In this document: positions 1 to 10,807 of the stretch, piece after piece
How the letters are laid out: the number at the start of each line of letters is the position of its first letter
Position numbering within the stretch: the first letter of the stretch is position 1
Assembly: GCA_002733705.1 (NCBI GenBank)
Contig: NVWP01000043.1
Location: 1-40,629 of the forward strand
Length of the DNA stretch: 40,629 nt
From: Henriciella sp.
GTDB lineage: Bacteria; Pseudomonadota; Alphaproteobacteria; Caulobacterales; Hyphomonadaceae
Direction: 5' to 3'
Made by a program: the position numbers and the translations under genes
Notes under the pieces: generated by a model
What the model was told of the DNA's origin: nothing
What the model saw: only the letters and a program-made list of their open reading frames with translations
Databases searched by the model: none

Positions 1-290
1 TTGCCAATCGCGGCTCGCTTCTGGTCGTCGGCGCACCGCCCGGCGGCACCGACTATGATTTCGATGCCAATGAGCACATTCTGAGCGGTCGGAAGATTGT
101 CGGCTGTGTCGAAGGCGACAGCGTCGTGAAAGTCTTCATCCCGCGCCTTATCCAGCATTATCTCGACGGGAATTTCCCGTTCGACCGGCTGGTGAGCGAA
201 TATCCCTTCGAGGATATCAACAAGGCCGTCCATGACATGGAAGAGGGCAAGGCGATCAAGCCGGTCCTCATCATGGATAAGGATGCCTGA
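1..290 (+). CDS. Zinc-dependent alcohol dehydrogenase, C-terminal part
   Basis: Open at the left edge; 95 C-terminal codons are visible, ending in TGA at 288-290. The visible part matches the end of the aryl-/class III-like NAD-dependent alcohol dehydrogenases: a Rossmann-strand segment (LLVVGAPPGGT), the conserved GRKIVGCVEGDS stretch, then IPRLIQHYLDGNFPFDRLV and the final YPFEDINKAVHDMEEGKAIKPVL. In this family the enzyme oxidises alcohols to aldehydes with NAD and binds catalytic zinc in the N-terminal domain, which lies outside the window, so zinc binding cannot be checked here. A strong terminator hairpin follows directly, so this is probably the last gene of its transcript. Confidence 0.8.
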   Translation, partial: ANRGSLLVVGAPPGGTDYDFDANEHILSGRKIVGCVEGDSVVKVFIPRLIQHYLDGNFPFDRLVSEYPFEDINKAVHDMEEGKAIKPVLIMDKDA

Positions 291-296
291 TACAAT

Positions 297-335
297 AAGG
301 GCGCACCTGGCCGATCCGGGTGCGCCCTTGTCTTT
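297..335 (+). terminator. Bidirectional rho-independent terminator
   Basis: An 11-bp perfect stem (AAGGGCGCACC at 297-307 pairing with 319-329) is followed by TTGTCTTT. It lies between the convergent alcohol dehydrogenase and enoyl-CoA hydratase genes. Read from the other strand the hairpin is followed by TATTGTAT, so it can serve both. Confidence 0.75.
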
Positions 336-352
336 ATCGTCAGGTCTGCCGT

Positions 353-1129
353 CTACCTGTTCTTGAAGTGCGGCTCGCGCTTTTCGACGAAAGCTTCCAT
401 GCCTTCCTTCTGGTCTTCGGTCGCGAAGAGGGAGTGGAAGAGGCGGCGCTCGAACATGACACCCTGGCTGAGCGTCGTTTCATAGGCGGCGTTGACCATT
501 TCCTTGGTCATCATGGCCGTCGCGCGCGGCATGGACGCAATCTTGCGGGCCACTGACTTTGCCTCGTCAACGAGGTCATCGGTCGGCACGATGCGGGAGA
601 CGAGGCCGCAGCGCTCAGCTTCTTCAGCGTCCATCATGCGGCCGGTGAGGCACATTTCCATGGCCTTGGACTTGCCTGCAAAGCGCGTCAGGCGCTGGGT
701 GCCGCCTGCGCCCGGAGAGACACCGATGGTAATTTCCGGCTGGCCGAATTTTGCATTCTCTGCCGCCAGGATGAAGTCGCACATCATGGCAAGCTCGCAG
801 CCGCCGCCGAGGGCATAGCCGGACACCGCCGCGATGACGGGCTTGCGCATCTTGGAGGCGCGTTCCCAGTTGCGGGTGATGAAGTCCGCATAATAGGCGT
901 CGAGATAGGATTGCTCGCGCATTTCCTTGATATCGGCGCCCGCGGCAAAGGCCTTCTTGGAGCCGGTGATGACAATGCAGCCCACGGAGGCATCATTGTC
1001 GAACCTGTCGAGGGCTTCGGTCAGCTCGTCCATCAGTGCATTGTTGAAGGCGTTGAGCGCGTCTGGGCGGTTCAGCGTGATGATCGCAACCGCATCATCG
1101 ACTTCGGTCAATAGCGTTTCATAGGCCAT
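353..1129 (-). CDS. Enoyl-CoA hydratase (crotonase family)
   Basis: A 258-residue protein, the usual length for short-chain enoyl-CoA hydratase, which adds water to trans-2-enoyl-CoA in fatty-acid or branched-chain amino-acid breakdown. The oxyanion-hole region ([13 protein letters not shown]) and the catalytic region with both expected glutamates ([11 protein letters not shown] and [19 protein letters not shown]) are present. I chose the ATG at 1129 because the family begins there (MAYETLL...). The same frame stays open for 106 further codons upstream, but that stretch is low-quality sequence overlapping the gamma-glutamyltransferase gene on the other strand. The gene is divergent from gamma-glutamyltransferase and convergent with the alcohol dehydrogenase. 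Confidence 0.93.
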   Translation of the reverse strand: MAYETLLTEVDDAVAIITLNRPDALNAFNNALMDELTEALDRFDNDASVGCIVITGSKKAFAAGADIKEMREQSYLDAYYADFITRNWERASKMRKPVIAAVSGYALGGGCELAMMCDFILAAENAKFGQPEITIGVSPGAGGTQRLTRFAGKSKAMEMCLTGRMMDAEEAERCGLVSRIVPTDDLVDEAKSVARKIASMPRATAMMTKEMVNAAYETTLSQGVMFERRLFHSLFATEDQKEGMEAFVEKREPHFKNR

Positions 1130-1230
1130 GAGGTGATCTGGTTCCTGTCCTTGCTTGCCTTTCGCGGCCGGAGCCGCAAGTTGGGAGCCATAGGCGAAGA
1201 CGACACCGGCGTCGATAGGGAGTGACCACG

Positions 1231-3117
1231 ATGATGAATATGACTCTGAAGAGAACGGCAGGTGCGGGCGCGCTGCTCCTTGCGGTGACGGCCAATTGGG
1301 CACCGGCAGCGCTGGCGCAGGCCGTGAGTGCTGAAGACAGTGCGGCGGGCAATGTGCCGGCACCCTTCGAGTACAGCGACCCGGCCGAAGGTGATCGGAT
1401 GCCGTCAGGCCGCGACATTGGCACGCGGTCTTCCGTCGTTGCGCCACATGCGGCTGCGGCGACAGCGCATCCGCTGGCGACCCGCGTGGCGCTCAATGTG
1501 ATGGAAGATGGCGGCAATGCCGTCGACGCGGCGATTGCGGCAAATGCCATGCTGGGCCTTGTCGAGCCGACGGCGAACGGCATTGGCGGGGACCTGTTCG
1601 CCATCGTCTGGGACCCGGAGACGAGCACGCTCTACGGCTATAATGGCTCAGGCCGCTCTGCCATGGGCGCGACGCTAGAGGACATGCAGGCGGCTGCGGA
1701 TGAATATATGGAGGGCGAGGAAATCCCGCCCTATGGCGCCGCGCCGGTCACTGTGCCGGGCACAGTGGATGGCTGGTTCGCGCTGCATGACAAGTTTGGC
1801 ACGACCGGCATGGATGAGCTTCTGGCGCCGGCCGTGACCTATGCGCGCGAGGGCGCGCCGATCCCTGAAGTCATTGCCTATTACTGGAACCGCAGCGCCG
1901 CGAATTTCCCGCAATATGCGGCAAGCGGCATGATCGAGGAATTCGAAAACGCCAAGGAAACCTATTTCTCGCCGCCGCCGCGCGAAGGTACGCTGTTCAA
2001 GAATCCGGACCTTGCCGATACGCTTGAGACGATTGGCGCTGAAGGGCGCTCTGCCTTCTATGAGGGTGAGATTGCCCGCACCATGGGCGATTATTTCGAA
2101 CGGATCGGCGGCTATCTTCGCTATGAGGATTTCGCCGCCCATGAAGGCGAATGGGTCGAACCGGTCTGCGCCGACTATAGAGAGACGCGGGTCTGCGAAC
2201 TGCCGCCGAACACGCAAGGGATCGCTGCGCTGCAGATGCTACAGATGCTGGAAGGGTTCGACCTTCGCGGCATGGGGCATGGCTCGCCGGATTCCATCGC
2301 CGCTCAGGTCGAGGCCAAGCGGCTCGCCTTTGCCGACCGGGCCAAGGGCTATGCCGACCCGGCCTTCAGTGGCATCGACCCGGAAGTCTTCATCCGTGAA
2401 GGCTATAATGAAGAACGTGCCAAGCTGATCGACGTCAACAAACCGATGACGCAGGTCGAGGCAGGCATGGATTTCGCCTCCCTCGCCGCCGATGAGACGC
2501 TGGAAGAGGGCGATACAACCTATCTCACCGTCGCAGACCAGAACGGCATGATGGTATCGCTGATCCAGTCGAACTATCGCGGCATGGGCTCTGGCCTCGT
2601 CGCCGATGGTCTTGGTTTCATGTTCCAGGACCGCGGCCAGCTCTTCAGCCTCGACCCGGACCACCCCAATGTCTTCGAACCGGGCAAGCGGCCCTTCCAC
2701 ACGATCATTCCGGCCTTCGCCTACAAGCAGGTTGATGGCGACTATCAGCCCTGGATGAGCTTTGGCCTGATGGGCGGCGGGATGCAGCCGCAGGGCCATA
2801 CGCAGATCATCCTCAACCTGATCGACTTTGACATGGGCCTGCAGGAGGCCGGCGATGCGGCCCGCTGGGAGCATACCGGCGGCTGCGAGCCGACCGACGA
2901 CTATTCAGGCGACCCGTGCATCAACGATATGGGCGTCGTTCATCTGGAAAGCGGGATCCCGCCGGAAACGCGCGCCGAGCTTGAGCGCCGTGGCTATACG
3001 GTCGAGTGCTGTGAGGCCAATGGCGGCGGCTATCAAGCGATCATGAAGGACTTTGAGTCCGGCGCATGGATCGCGGCGACCGAGATGCGCAAGGATGGTG
3101 TCGCGGGCGGGTTCTAG
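1231..3117 (+). CDS. ggt: Gamma-glutamyltransferase, exported
   Basis: About 628 residues. An N-terminal signal peptide (basic KR, hydrophobic core, ALAQA cleavage region) predicts export to the periplasm. The Ntn-hydrolase fold is recognised from [20 protein letters not shown]-like sequence near the start, the [20 protein letters not shown] block and [13 protein letters not shown]. The autoprocessing/catalytic threonine is expected at about residue 429, in [13 protein letters not shown]; many family members have TTH, here it is TTY. The enzyme cleaves or transfers gamma-glutamyl groups of glutathione and related peptides. The ATG at 1231 lies 8 nt after AGGGAG; a GTG at 1222 in the same frame is an alternative. 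It ends 6 bp before the convergent GNAT gene. Confidence 0.9.
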   Translation: MMNMTLKRTAGAGALLLAVTANWAPAALAQAVSAEDSAAGNVPAPFEYSDPAEGDRMPSGRDIGTRSSVVAPHAAAATAHPLATRVALNVMEDGGNAVDAAIAANAMLGLVEPTANGIGGDLFAIVWDPETSTLYGYNGSGRSAMGATLEDMQAAADEYMEGEEIPPYGAAPVTVPGTVDGWFALHDKFGTTGMDELLAPAVTYAREGAPIPEVIAYYWNRSAANFPQYAASGMIEEFENAKETYFSPPPREGTLFKNPDLADTLETIGAEGRSAFYEGEIARTMGDYFERIGGYLRYEDFAAHEGEWVEPVCADYRETRVCELPPNTQGIAALQMLQMLEGFDLRGMGHGSPDSIAAQVEAKRLAFADRAKGYADPAFSGIDPEVFIREGYNEERAKLIDVNKPMTQVEAGMDFASLAADETLEEGDTTYLTVADQNGMMVSLIQSNYRGMGSGLVADGLGFMFQDRGQLFSLDPDHPNVFEPGKRPFHTIIPAFAYKQVDGDYQPWMSFGLMGGGMQPQGHTQIILNLIDFDMGLQEAGDAARWEHTGGCEPTDDYSGDPCINDMGVVHLESGIPPETRAELERRGYTVECCEANGGGYQAIMKDFESGAWIAATEMRKDGVAGGF

Positions 3118-3123
3118 CCTGTC

Positions 3124-3675
3124 TCAGACGAGCGATTTGCGCATGTGTATGATGGTGTTGGGCAGGCCGTTGGCGCCTGTCCGCACTTCACGGTGGAAAG
3201 CGGTGTAGCCGCGCACCTTGTAGAGAGGTTCACCTGGCACAGTGGAGCCGAGCTCTATCGTCCTGAAGCCAGCCTCACGCGCAGCATTCTCCCCAAGCTC
3301 CAGAAGAAGCGTGCCGAGCCCTTTTCGGATCCATTCGGGATGGGTGTACATGGCCCGGATGCGTGCGGCGTGGATCGCCGGGTCTGCAAGGCTGTCATCG
3401 CGCCCCGACGTGGTGTCGCCGCCAAAAAGTGTGCGGCGTTTCCCCCACCCCCCGCAGGCCACCATGACTGTGGTGCCGCCTGCCTCTGTCTCGATCACGA
3501 AATAGGTCTGGTCATTGATCAGCGTCTTGTCGACGCCCATCGACTCCCGCGCGGCGGCGATTTCATCATCGCTCAGAAACTCACGCATATTGTGTTCGAT
3601 GGAAGCCGCCATGAGGTCCATGATGGCTGGAATATCGTCGAGCGTTGCAATCCGGTGTGTGAAGCGGTCCGTCAA
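3124..3675 (-). CDS. GNAT family N-acetyltransferase
   Basis: A 183-residue protein with the GNAT acetyl-CoA fold: a beta strand ending in RAMYTHPEWIRKGLGTLLLELGENAAREAGF, in which RKGLG is the pyrophosphate-binding R/Q-x-x-G-x-G/A loop, followed by the motif B strand (TIELGSTVPGEPLYKVRGYTAF). The substrate cannot be predicted. No ATG suits the fold's start; a TTG at 3675 preceded by GAGGAG at about 7 nt gives a protein starting MTDRFTHRIATLDDIPAI, normal for the family. It lies just downstream (57 bp) of the SLC13-type transporter on the same strand, so the two are probably co-transcribed. Confidence 0.85.
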   Translation of the reverse strand: MTDRFTHRIATLDDIPAIMDLMAASIEHNMREFLSDDEIAAARESMGVDKTLINDQTYFVIETEAGGTTVMVACGGWGKRRTLFGGDTTSGRDDSLADPAIHAARIRAMYTHPEWIRKGLGTLLLELGENAAREAGFRTIELGSTVPGEPLYKVRGYTAFHREVRTGANGLPNTIIHMRKSLV

Positions 3676-3731
3676 TCGAAGCTCCTCTTGCAGTGTCCTG
3701 GGCAGGGTAGATGGGCGGGGCGGCGGCGGTC

Positions 3732-5546
3732 TTATGCCAGGGGCCAGAAGAACGGAATGACCAGCATGGCCACAGCGAAGAATAGAAGGTTCAGCGGCAG
3801 GCCGATGCGGACGAAGTCGCTGAACTTGTAGCCGCCGGCGGTGTAGACCAGCGTATTGGTCTGATAGCCAATGGGCGTGGCAAAGCTGGCGCTGGCTGCG
3901 AACATGACCGCGACGACGAAGGCGCGCGGGTCCACGCCGAGGGTCTGGGCGAGGCCGATGGCGATGGGCGTCATCAGGATGGCGGTGGCATTGTTGGAGA
4001 TGACCTCTGTCATGGTGGAGGTCAGCAGATAGACAACAGCCAGCGCGGCCAGCGGGCCGAAGACGCCGACAGGGGCGGCGATGGAATTGACGAGCAGGGC
4101 GGCGGCGCCTGAATTTTCCAGCGCCATGCCGAGGGTCAGCATGCCGAAGATGAGCATGAGAATATCCCACTGGATCGCCTTATAGGCCTCCTGATGATCA
4201 AGGCAGCCAAGCGCGATGACGAGGGCTGCCGCGCTCAGCGCGAGGCCGGCAATGGGCATGACGCCAAGGGCGGCCAGCACCATCACGGCGAGGACGGCCC
4301 CGATGGCAATCGGCGCCTTGTCCCGGCGCAGCGGGCGTTCCGAGGTCTCTGTCAGATTGCTCAGCATGATGTCGTCGAACATCTGGCGCAGGCCTGCCGG
4401 CGGGCCTTCGACAAGGACGGTATCGCCGATATTGAACCGGATGCCCCGGCCTTCGAGGCTGATATTTTCCCCGCGCCGGTGAATGGCGAGCGCATAGACG
4501 CCGTAAAGACGCACAAGACCTGCTCCGACAATCGGCCGGCCGACAAGGCGCGATTCCGGGCCGACCACGCCTTCCATGAGAACCGTCTCGCTGGTCTGGA
4601 CCGGTTCGATGGCATGGCGCTGGCTTTCCGAGCCCGATCCGATGGCGACATTGCCTGCCTCGCGCAGGCTGAGCATTTCAGAGACGGGTGAGCGGATGAC
4701 CAGGCGGTCGCCGGCTTCGAGGACGAGGGAGGACAGCTCATCGCGGCGCGAGCGGTTGGCGCGCATGACGTCGATGACGGTGAAGCCCTTTTCGGCGGTA
4801 AAACCCGTTTCCCTGATCGTCTTGCCGACAAGGATGGAATCGACCGGGACGAGCACCTGCGCAATGAAGCGCCGGTTCTTCGTCGTCGGCAGGAGGTCCG
4901 CCAGCGTGTCGCGATGCGGCAGCAGCCAGCGGCCGGAGAGCGCGAGATAGGCCGTGCCGGCAATCGCCATGAGGAGGCCCGCGCCGGTGATCTCGAAAAT
5001 GCCGAAGTGCTCAAGGCCCGCATCATGGGCCACGCCATCGACGAGGAGGTTGGTCGATGTGCCGATCAGCGTCGTCATGCCGCCAAAGATCGAGGCGAAG
5101 GAGAGCGGGATGAGAAGGCGGGAGGCTGATGTGCCTATGGTCTGGGCAAGGCGGATCGCCACCGGGATCAGGATGACCACGATGGGGGTGTTGTTCATGA
5201 AAGCCGACAGCGTCACCACAATCGACATGAGCGCCAGGATCGCGACGGAAGGGGTCCAGTTCTTCGCAATGCGGATGACCTGATTACCGGCCGCAGCGAT
5301 CACACCGGTCCGCTCCAGCGCGGCGGAGAGGACGAACGTGGCGGCGATGGTGGTCGGCGCGGCGTTGGAAAACACGCTGAGCGCTTCGGGTACCGACAGG
5401 ATGCCCGTGAGCAGCAGGGCCGACATGGCGAGAAGCGCGACCACGTCAGCGGGGATCTTCTCGCGCAGGAAGCTGACGAAAACGGCAATCAGCAGCGCGA
5501 AGACGAGCGTGATCTGGAGTTCCTGCGGCAGGGTCAAGTCGGGCAT
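3732..5546 (-). CDS. SLC13-type (DASS/CitT-like) permease with central TrkA-C domains
   Basis: A 604-residue inner-membrane protein. About five hydrophobic helices precede and about six follow a soluble central section of roughly residues 210-395, which carries two RCK/TrkA-C-like domains (VGKTIRETGFTAEKGFTVIDVMR... and LVGRPIVGAGLVRLYGVYAL...). Each half has the family's Asn/Thr-rich re-entrant motif: NNTPIVVILIPVAIRLA with GTSTNLLV in the first, and SNNATAILMTPIAIGLA with GYQTNTLVY in the second. Such proteins move anions (dicarboxylates, sulfate and others) with Na+ or H+; the substrate here is unknown. A 12-bp palindrome, TCTATCGATAGA, lies about 26 bp upstream of the start. Confidence 0.88.
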   Translation of the reverse strand: MPDLTLPQELQITLVFALLIAVFVSFLREKIPADVVALLAMSALLLTGILSVPEALSVFSNAAPTTIAATFVLSAALERTGVIAAAGNQVIRIAKNWTPSVAILALMSIVVTLSAFMNNTPIVVILIPVAIRLAQTIGTSASRLLIPLSFASIFGGMTTLIGTSTNLLVDGVAHDAGLEHFGIFEITGAGLLMAIAGTAYLALSGRWLLPHRDTLADLLPTTKNRRFIAQVLVPVDSILVGKTIRETGFTAEKGFTVIDVMRANRSRRDELSSLVLEAGDRLVIRSPVSEMLSLREAGNVAIGSGSESQRHAIEPVQTSETVLMEGVVGPESRLVGRPIVGAGLVRLYGVYALAIHRRGENISLEGRGIRFNIGDTVLVEGPPAGLRQMFDDIMLSNLTETSERPLRRDKAPIAIGAVLAVMVLAALGVMPIAGLALSAAALVIALGCLDHQEAYKAIQWDILMLIFGMLTLGMALENSGAAALLVNSIAAPVGVFGPLAALAVVYLLTSTMTEVISNNATAILMTPIAIGLAQTLGVDPRAFVVAVMFAASASFATPIGYQTNTLVYTAGGYKFSDFVRIGLPLNLLFFAVAMLVIPFFWPLA

Positions 5547-5571
5547 GAAAGGGAAACCGGTGTCATTTCGC

Positions 5572-5583
5572 TCTATCGATAGA
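5572..5583. promoter_or_regulatory. 12-bp perfect palindrome upstream of the SLC13-type permease
   Basis: TCTATCGATAGA, flanked by GTCAT on one side and ATGAC on the other, in the 126-bp gap between mutS and the permease start. It could be an operator for the permease gene; no regulator is encoded nearby. Confidence 0.25.
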
Positions 5584-5672
5584 TGACGACAGGTTCGGTC
5601 AACGCAATGGTCATTTTAGAAATGCTCGACGCTTGAGGCATGCGAATCTGCGCGGCGAGCAGATGGCTTGCC

Positions 5673-8354
5673 CTAGCGCTCGGATTTCAGCCTGTAGAGA
5701 AGCTCAAGGGCCTCGCGCGGGGTGAGGTCGTCCGGGCTGACGGCGTCGAGAAGTTTGAGAGCTGGGTGATCCTCTGCCGACTCGAAGGGGTCGGGCTCTT
5801 CTGCGACGGACGCAAAGAGCGGCAGGGCCTCGACGGCGCCGGGCTTTGTCTCGAGCTTCTTGAGCACCTGTTCGGCGCGGCGCACCGCCCGTTTTGGCAG
5901 ACCGGCAAGCCGCGCGACCTGAACGCCATAGGACCGGTCGGCTGCGCCGGGCGCGACGTCGTGCAGGAAGACAAGCTCATCCTTCCACTCCTTGGCGCGC
6001 AGCGAGAAGTTGGCTGCGCAGGCCAGTTCATCGGCCAGGCCTGTCAGCTCATGATAATGGGTGGCGAAGAGCGCGCGGCACTTGTTGATATTGTGCAGGT
6101 GTTCGACAGCCGACCAGGCGATGGCAAGGCCGTCATAGGTGGAGGTGCCGCGGCCCACCTCATCGAGAATGACGAAGCTGTTCTCCGTCGCCTGATTCAG
6201 GATGGCTGCGGTCTCGACCATTTCGACCATGAAGGTGGAGCGCCCGCGCGAAAGATCGTCAGAGGCACCGACCCGGGAGAAGATACGGTCTGAAAGGCCG
6301 AGGGTCAGTGATTTTGCCGGGACGAACAGGCCGGCCTGCGCGAGGATGACAGCCAGACAGGCCTGCCGCAGATAGGTCGACTTGCCGGCCATGTTGGGAC
6401 CGGTGACGAGCGCAAGGCGGGGGCCGGTCTCGCCCGCCGCGTCGAGTGTCAGGTCGTTGGCGGTAAAGCCTTCGCCTTCAGCCTTCAGCGCGGCCTCGAC
6501 GACGGGGTGGCGAAGCCCTGATGCCTGGAAAACGGGCGTGGCTGCGATCTCGGGCCGGACGGCATCATTGCGGTCGGCCCATTCGGCGGCGGCCGTTGCC
6601 ACATCGATGCTGGCCAGCGCGTGGGCGGCCGCGGAAATGGCGTCATTGACCGCCTCCACGCGCAGGCAAAGCTCCTGGTAGAGCTCCATCTCGCGGGTCT
6701 GTGAGGCTTCCTCGGCGCGGGATATGCGGCCGGCAAGGTCTGACAGTTCGGCTGTGGAAAAACGGATGTTGGAGGCGAGGGTCTGGCGGTGGATGAAGGT
6801 TTCCGCGTGCGGCGGCTTCAGCAGCGCATCGCCGTGGCGGGCGGGGACGTCGATGAAATAGCCGAGCACATTGTTGAACTTGATCTTCAGCGCGCTGATG
6901 CCCGTCTCGTCGCAATAGCGGGCCTGAAGCTCCGCGATGATCTGGCGGCTGTCGCGGCGCAGCGAGCGGGACTCGTCCAGCGTCTGGTCCCAGCCATCGG
7001 CGATGAAGCCGCCATCGCGGGCAAGGGTCGGCAGGCTTTCGGCGAGGGCATCGGCAAGGTCGCTGGCGAGCGCTGCCAGCGCTTCGTTCCTGGCCGGGTC
7101 GAGGGCCTGGACGGCTTCTGCCACGTCTTCGGGCAAGCCGGTCTGCAGGCTGGAGAGGGCCTCTGCGAGTGCGCCGCCTTCACGAACGGCGTTTGCAATG
7201 GCCTGAAGGTCGCGTGGGCCGCCCCGCTCGAGCCGGATCCGGGTCCGGGCGCGCTCCAGATCGGGCACGGCTTTCAGGCAGGCGCGGATATCGGCGCGAA
7301 GGTCTGTTTCCGACAGGAAGAAGGAGACCGCGTCATAGCGCCGCTCAATGATGTCGCGGTCGCATTCTGGCCGGGAGAGACGGTCTGCGAAGAGACGTGC
7401 GCCGGGGGCGGTCAGCGTGCAGTCGACTGTGGCGAGCAGCGTGCCTTTTCGCCCGCCCTGTATGGCCTGGTCGATTTCGAGACTGGCGCGGGTGGCCGGG
7501 TCGATGGAGAGCGTGCTTGTCCTTGCGCGGCGACGGGGCGGGTCGAGGCGAATATCGGCGCCCGCCTGTGTGAGGCTGAGATAGTCCAGAAGGACGCCGC
7601 AGGCGGCAAGTTCTGCCTTGCTGAAACTGCCGAAACCATCGAGGGCAGCGAGGCCATAGGCGGACTTCAGCGCCGCTTCCCCGGATGAAGGACTGGCAGC
7701 CCCGTTCGGCCGGCGGGTGACCGGGATCTGCAGTGCAGACATGACCTGCGCGACGAGCGGGCGGGCGTCATCCTCATCCGTGACAAGGAGCTCGCTGATC
7801 GGCAGGCTGGCCAGTTCCTCGCCCAGCGTATCTGGCGAGACCTCCCGGATTTCGAAAGCGCCGGTGGACACGTCGCAGGCCGCGATCGCAGCATCCGCCC
7901 CGCCCGTCGTCAGCGCAATGGCGGCAAGCGTCTGTCCCCGGCGCGCCGAGAGGATCGTGTCCTCAGTAATTGTGCCGGGCGTGACAACGCGCACGACTTC
8001 GCGGTTCACAATGGCCTTGGAGCCGCGTTTCTTCGCTTCGGCCGGGCTCTCTGTCTGCTCACAGACGGCGACGCGTTCGCCGGATTTGATGAGCCGGGCG
8101 AGATAGGCTTCGGACGCGTGATAGGGCACGCCCGCCATGGGAATGGGCTTGCCCTCATGTTCGCCGCGCGCGGTCAGCGTGATGTCGAGGATCTCTGCGG
8201 CGCGGACGGCATCCTCAAAGAACAACTCGTAGAAGTCACCCATGCGGAAGAAAAGCAGGGCATCGGCGTGCCTCGACTTTATGTCGAGATATTGCGCCAT
8301 GAAGGGGGTCGGCGCCTTGCTTTCTGGCGGGGGGCGGGTCGCTGTGTCGGGCAT
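5673..8354 (-). CDS. mutS: DNA mismatch repair protein MutS
   Basis: An 893-residue MutS1. In order: the mismatch-recognition domain with the Phe-x-Glu wedge ([15 protein letters not shown], about residues 37-50), connector, core/lever and clamp domains (about 270-600), and the ATPase domain with Walker [14 protein letters not shown] (about residues 650-660), [20 protein letters not shown] and Walker [17 protein letters not shown]. The C-terminus carries the HTH/dimerisation region ending in [12 protein letters not shown]. It binds base mismatches and recruits MutL. The ATG at 8354 has no clear Shine-Dalgarno; a second Met at residue 19 (MAQYLDIK), close to the conserved start, is an alternative. 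It is divergent from maeB. Confidence 0.97.
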   Translation of the reverse strand: MPDTATRPPPESKAPTPFMAQYLDIKSRHADALLFFRMGDFYELFFEDAVRAAEILDITLTARGEHEGKPIPMAGVPYHASEAYLARLIKSGERVAVCEQTESPAEAKKRGSKAIVNREVVRVVTPGTITEDTILSARRGQTLAAIALTTGGADAAIAACDVSTGAFEIREVSPDTLGEELASLPISELLVTDEDDARPLVAQVMSALQIPVTRRPNGAASPSSGEAALKSAYGLAALDGFGSFSKAELAACGVLLDYLSLTQAGADIRLDPPRRRARTSTLSIDPATRASLEIDQAIQGGRKGTLLATVDCTLTAPGARLFADRLSRPECDRDIIERRYDAVSFFLSETDLRADIRACLKAVPDLERARTRIRLERGGPRDLQAIANAVREGGALAEALSSLQTGLPEDVAEAVQALDPARNEALAALASDLADALAESLPTLARDGGFIADGWDQTLDESRSLRRDSRQIIAELQARYCDETGISALKIKFNNVLGYFIDVPARHGDALLKPPHAETFIHRQTLASNIRFSTAELSDLAGRISRAEEASQTREMELYQELCLRVEAVNDAISAAAHALASIDVATAAAEWADRNDAVRPEIAATPVFQASGLRHPVVEAALKAEGEGFTANDLTLDAAGETGPRLALVTGPNMAGKSTYLRQACLAVILAQAGLFVPAKSLTLGLSDRIFSRVGASDDLSRGRSTFMVEMVETAAILNQATENSFVILDEVGRGTSTYDGLAIAWSAVEHLHNINKCRALFATHYHELTGLADELACAANFSLRAKEWKDELVFLHDVAPGAADRSYGVQVARLAGLPKRAVRRAEQVLKKLETKPGAVEALPLFASVAEEPDPFESAEDHPALKLLDAVSPDDLTPREALELLYRLKSER

Positions 8355-8496
8355 GGGGGTAAGCTTAACGGATTCGCAGGGCGTGTGCGCAACCGAAATA
8401 ACCAGCGTTCGCCGGGTTGTCGCCCCATCCGCAGCGGCTTAGAGACGGTCGTCAGAAACATTATCAGTATCAGTGCAAATCCGAAGGCCAGCCGCC

Positions 8497-10785
8497 ATGA
8501 CGTCCAAGCGTCCGACATTCACCGACAAGGAAGCGCTCGACTTCCACAGCCAGCCCCAGCCCGGCAAGCTGTCGGTCACCCCGACGAAGCCTATGGCCAC
8601 CCAGCGCGATCTGTCGCTTGCCTATAGTCCAGGCGTGGCCGTGCCGGTGAAGGCGATCGCGGAAAACGAAGACCTGGCCTATGAGTATACGTCCAAGGGC
8701 AACATGGTCGCCGTGATCTCCAACGGGACGGCGATCCTGGGTCTTGGGGATCTTGGCGCGATGGCGTCGAAGCCCGTGATGGAAGGCAAGTCCGTCCTGT
8801 TCAAGCGCTTCGCCGATGTGGATTCGGTCGATGTCGAGGTGTTCACCAAGGACACCGAGGAAATCATCAGCACCGTCAAGCATATCGGTGAGACCTGGGG
8901 CGGCATCAATCTGGAAGATATTGCCAGCCCGGAATGCTTCATCATCGAGAGCCGGCTGCGCGAGGAGCTGGATATCCCGGTCTTCCACGATGACCAGCAT
9001 GGCACCGCCATCATTGCTGCGGCCGGTCTGATCAATGCGTGTCATATCACCGGCCGCAAGCTGGAAGATGTAAAGATTGCCGTTTCCGGCGCCGGTGCTG
9101 CAGGTCTCTCCTGTGCGGGGCTGATCCGGCATCTCGGCGTGAAGCCGGAAAACATCCTGATGTGCGACTCCAGCGGAGTCGTCTATGAGGGCCGCACCGA
9201 GAAGATGGACCAGTTCAAGTCCGCTTTTGCGGTGAAGACCGAAAAGCGCACCCTGACCGAAGCCATGGAAGGCGCTGATGTCCTGCTGGGGCTCTCCATC
9301 GCGGGTGCGGTGACGCAGGACATGATCAAGGGGATGGCGAAGGACCCGATCATCTTCGCCATGGCGAACCCGGACCCGGAAATCACGCCGGAAGAGATCA
9401 AGCAGGTGCGCGACGATGCGATCATCGCCACGGGCCGCTCCGACTATCCCAACCAGGTCAATAACGTTCTCGGCTTCCCGTATATCTTCCGCGGCGCGCT
9501 CGATGTGCGCGCCCGGTCGATCAATGAGGAAATGAAGGTTGCCGCCGCGCAGGCGCTTGCAGAGCTCGCGCGCGAGGATGTGCCGGACGAAGTGGCCGCC
9601 GCCTATCATGGCTCGCGCCCGCAATTTGGCCGCGACTATATCATTCCGACCCCGTTCGATCCGCGTCTCATCAGCTTTGTGCCGCCTTTCGTGGCGCAGG
9701 CTGCGATGGATACGGGTGTTGCGCGTAAGGAAATCCCGGACATGGACGAGTATCGCCGCTCGCTGGCGCGCCGTCTGGATCCGACGGCGTCCTTCGTGCA
9801 GAGCGTGCAGGCGGCCGTGCGTGAGAAGAAAGCGCGGATCGTGTTTGCGGAGGGCGAGGAGCCGAGCGTCGTTCGCGCCGCCTACTCGTTCAAGAACCAG
9901 GGCCTTGGCGAGCCGGTGCTTATCGGCCGCGAAGAGCAGGTGACCCGGTCCATGCAGCAGATGGGCGTGCCGGAAGGCTCGCTTGAGATCATCAATGCGC
10001 GCCTGTCGGACCGCAATCCGGAATATACCGACTATCTCTATGACCGTCTCAAGCGGCAGGGCTTCCTGCGCCGCGATGCGCAGCGTCTGGTCAATCAGGA
10101 CCGGAACGTCTTCGGGTCCTGCATGCTGAAATTCGGCGATGCCGATGGCATGATTACGGGTGTCACGCGCAACTATGATGTCGCGCTCAAGGATGTGCAG
10201 ACCGTTCTGGACCCGATTCCGGGCAGGCAGGTCATCGGCATGTCCATGGTGATCAATCGCGGCAAGACGATCTTCATCGCCGACACCTCCATCACGGAAC
10301 TGCCGGTGGCAGAGGATCTTGTCGGGATCGCGCGGGAATCGGCAAGCTCGGTCAAGGCGCTTGGCTTTACGCCGCGCGTGGCGTTCGTCTCCTACTCGAC
10401 CTTCGGCAACCCGATGGGCGAGCGCGCGGAGAAAGTCCGCGAGGCCGTCGCCATGCTGGATGCGCGCGACGATGTCGACTTCGAATATGAAGGCGACATG
10501 TCCGTGGATGTCGCAATGAATCCGGGCCACAAGCTGGTCTATCCGTTCTCGCGCCTCACCGATTCTGCGAACGTGCTCGTGATGCCGGCGATCCATTCAG
10601 CCGCTATCGCGACCAAGCTGCTGACCTCAATGAGCCGGGCAACGGTGATCGGGCCGATCCTGCTGGGCTTCGAGAAGCCGGTTCAGATCGCCTCGCTGGG
10701 CGCCACGGTGAACGATATCGTGAACCTTGCGACCTTCGCCGCCTTCGACATCGACAAGCTGGGCCACATCAAGCCGGCAGAATAA
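8497..10785 (+). CDS. maeB: NADP-dependent malic enzyme with phosphotransacetylase-like domain
   Basis: A 762-residue, two-part enzyme of the MaeB type. The N-terminal malic domain (to about 170) contains DLSLAYSPGVA and the catalytic/metal region FHDDQHGTAI; next comes a Rossmann NADP-binding domain (VAVSGAGAAGLSCAGL-like, about 190-400). The C-terminal third (about 430-760) is a phosphate acetyltransferase-like domain (RIVFAEGEEPSVVRAA, LFADADGMITGVTRNY-like, GPILLGFEKPVQIASLGAT) which in this family is regulatory rather than catalytic. It decarboxylates malate to pyruvate, making NADPH. I chose ATG 8497 (AAGG upstream) rather than an in-frame GTG at 8473. Confidence 0.96.
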   Translation: MTSKRPTFTDKEALDFHSQPQPGKLSVTPTKPMATQRDLSLAYSPGVAVPVKAIAENEDLAYEYTSKGNMVAVISNGTAILGLGDLGAMASKPVMEGKSVLFKRFADVDSVDVEVFTKDTEEIISTVKHIGETWGGINLEDIASPECFIIESRLREELDIPVFHDDQHGTAIIAAAGLINACHITGRKLEDVKIAVSGAGAAGLSCAGLIRHLGVKPENILMCDSSGVVYEGRTEKMDQFKSAFAVKTEKRTLTEAMEGADVLLGLSIAGAVTQDMIKGMAKDPIIFAMANPDPEITPEEIKQVRDDAIIATGRSDYPNQVNNVLGFPYIFRGALDVRARSINEEMKVAAAQALAELAREDVPDEVAAAYHGSRPQFGRDYIIPTPFDPRLISFVPPFVAQAAMDTGVARKEIPDMDEYRRSLARRLDPTASFVQSVQAAVREKKARIVFAEGEEPSVVRAAYSFKNQGLGEPVLIGREEQVTRSMQQMGVPEGSLEIINARLSDRNPEYTDYLYDRLKRQGFLRRDAQRLVNQDRNVFGSCMLKFGDADGMITGVTRNYDVALKDVQTVLDPIPGRQVIGMSMVINRGKTIFIADTSITELPVAEDLVGIARESASSVKALGFTPRVAFVSYSTFGNPMGERAEKVREAVAMLDARDDVDFEYEGDMSVDVAMNPGHKLVYPFSRLTDSANVLVMPAIHSAAIATKLLTSMSRATVIGPILLGFEKPVQIASLGATVNDIVNLATFAAFDIDKLGHIKPAE

Positions 10786-10807
10786 GCCGGCCGGTCCGGC
10801 CCAGATT

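Noticed and set aside
1130-1447. A 106-residue N-terminal extension of the enoyl-CoA hydratase
   Set aside because: The extension lies across the gamma-glutamyltransferase start on the other strand and shows no crotonase or targeting features; the family begins at MAYETLL.
8470-10596. A 708-codon open frame on the minus strand opposite maeB
   Set aside because: It is the mirror of a strongly conserved enzyme in GC-rich DNA, rich in His/Arg/Asp with no recognisable domain.
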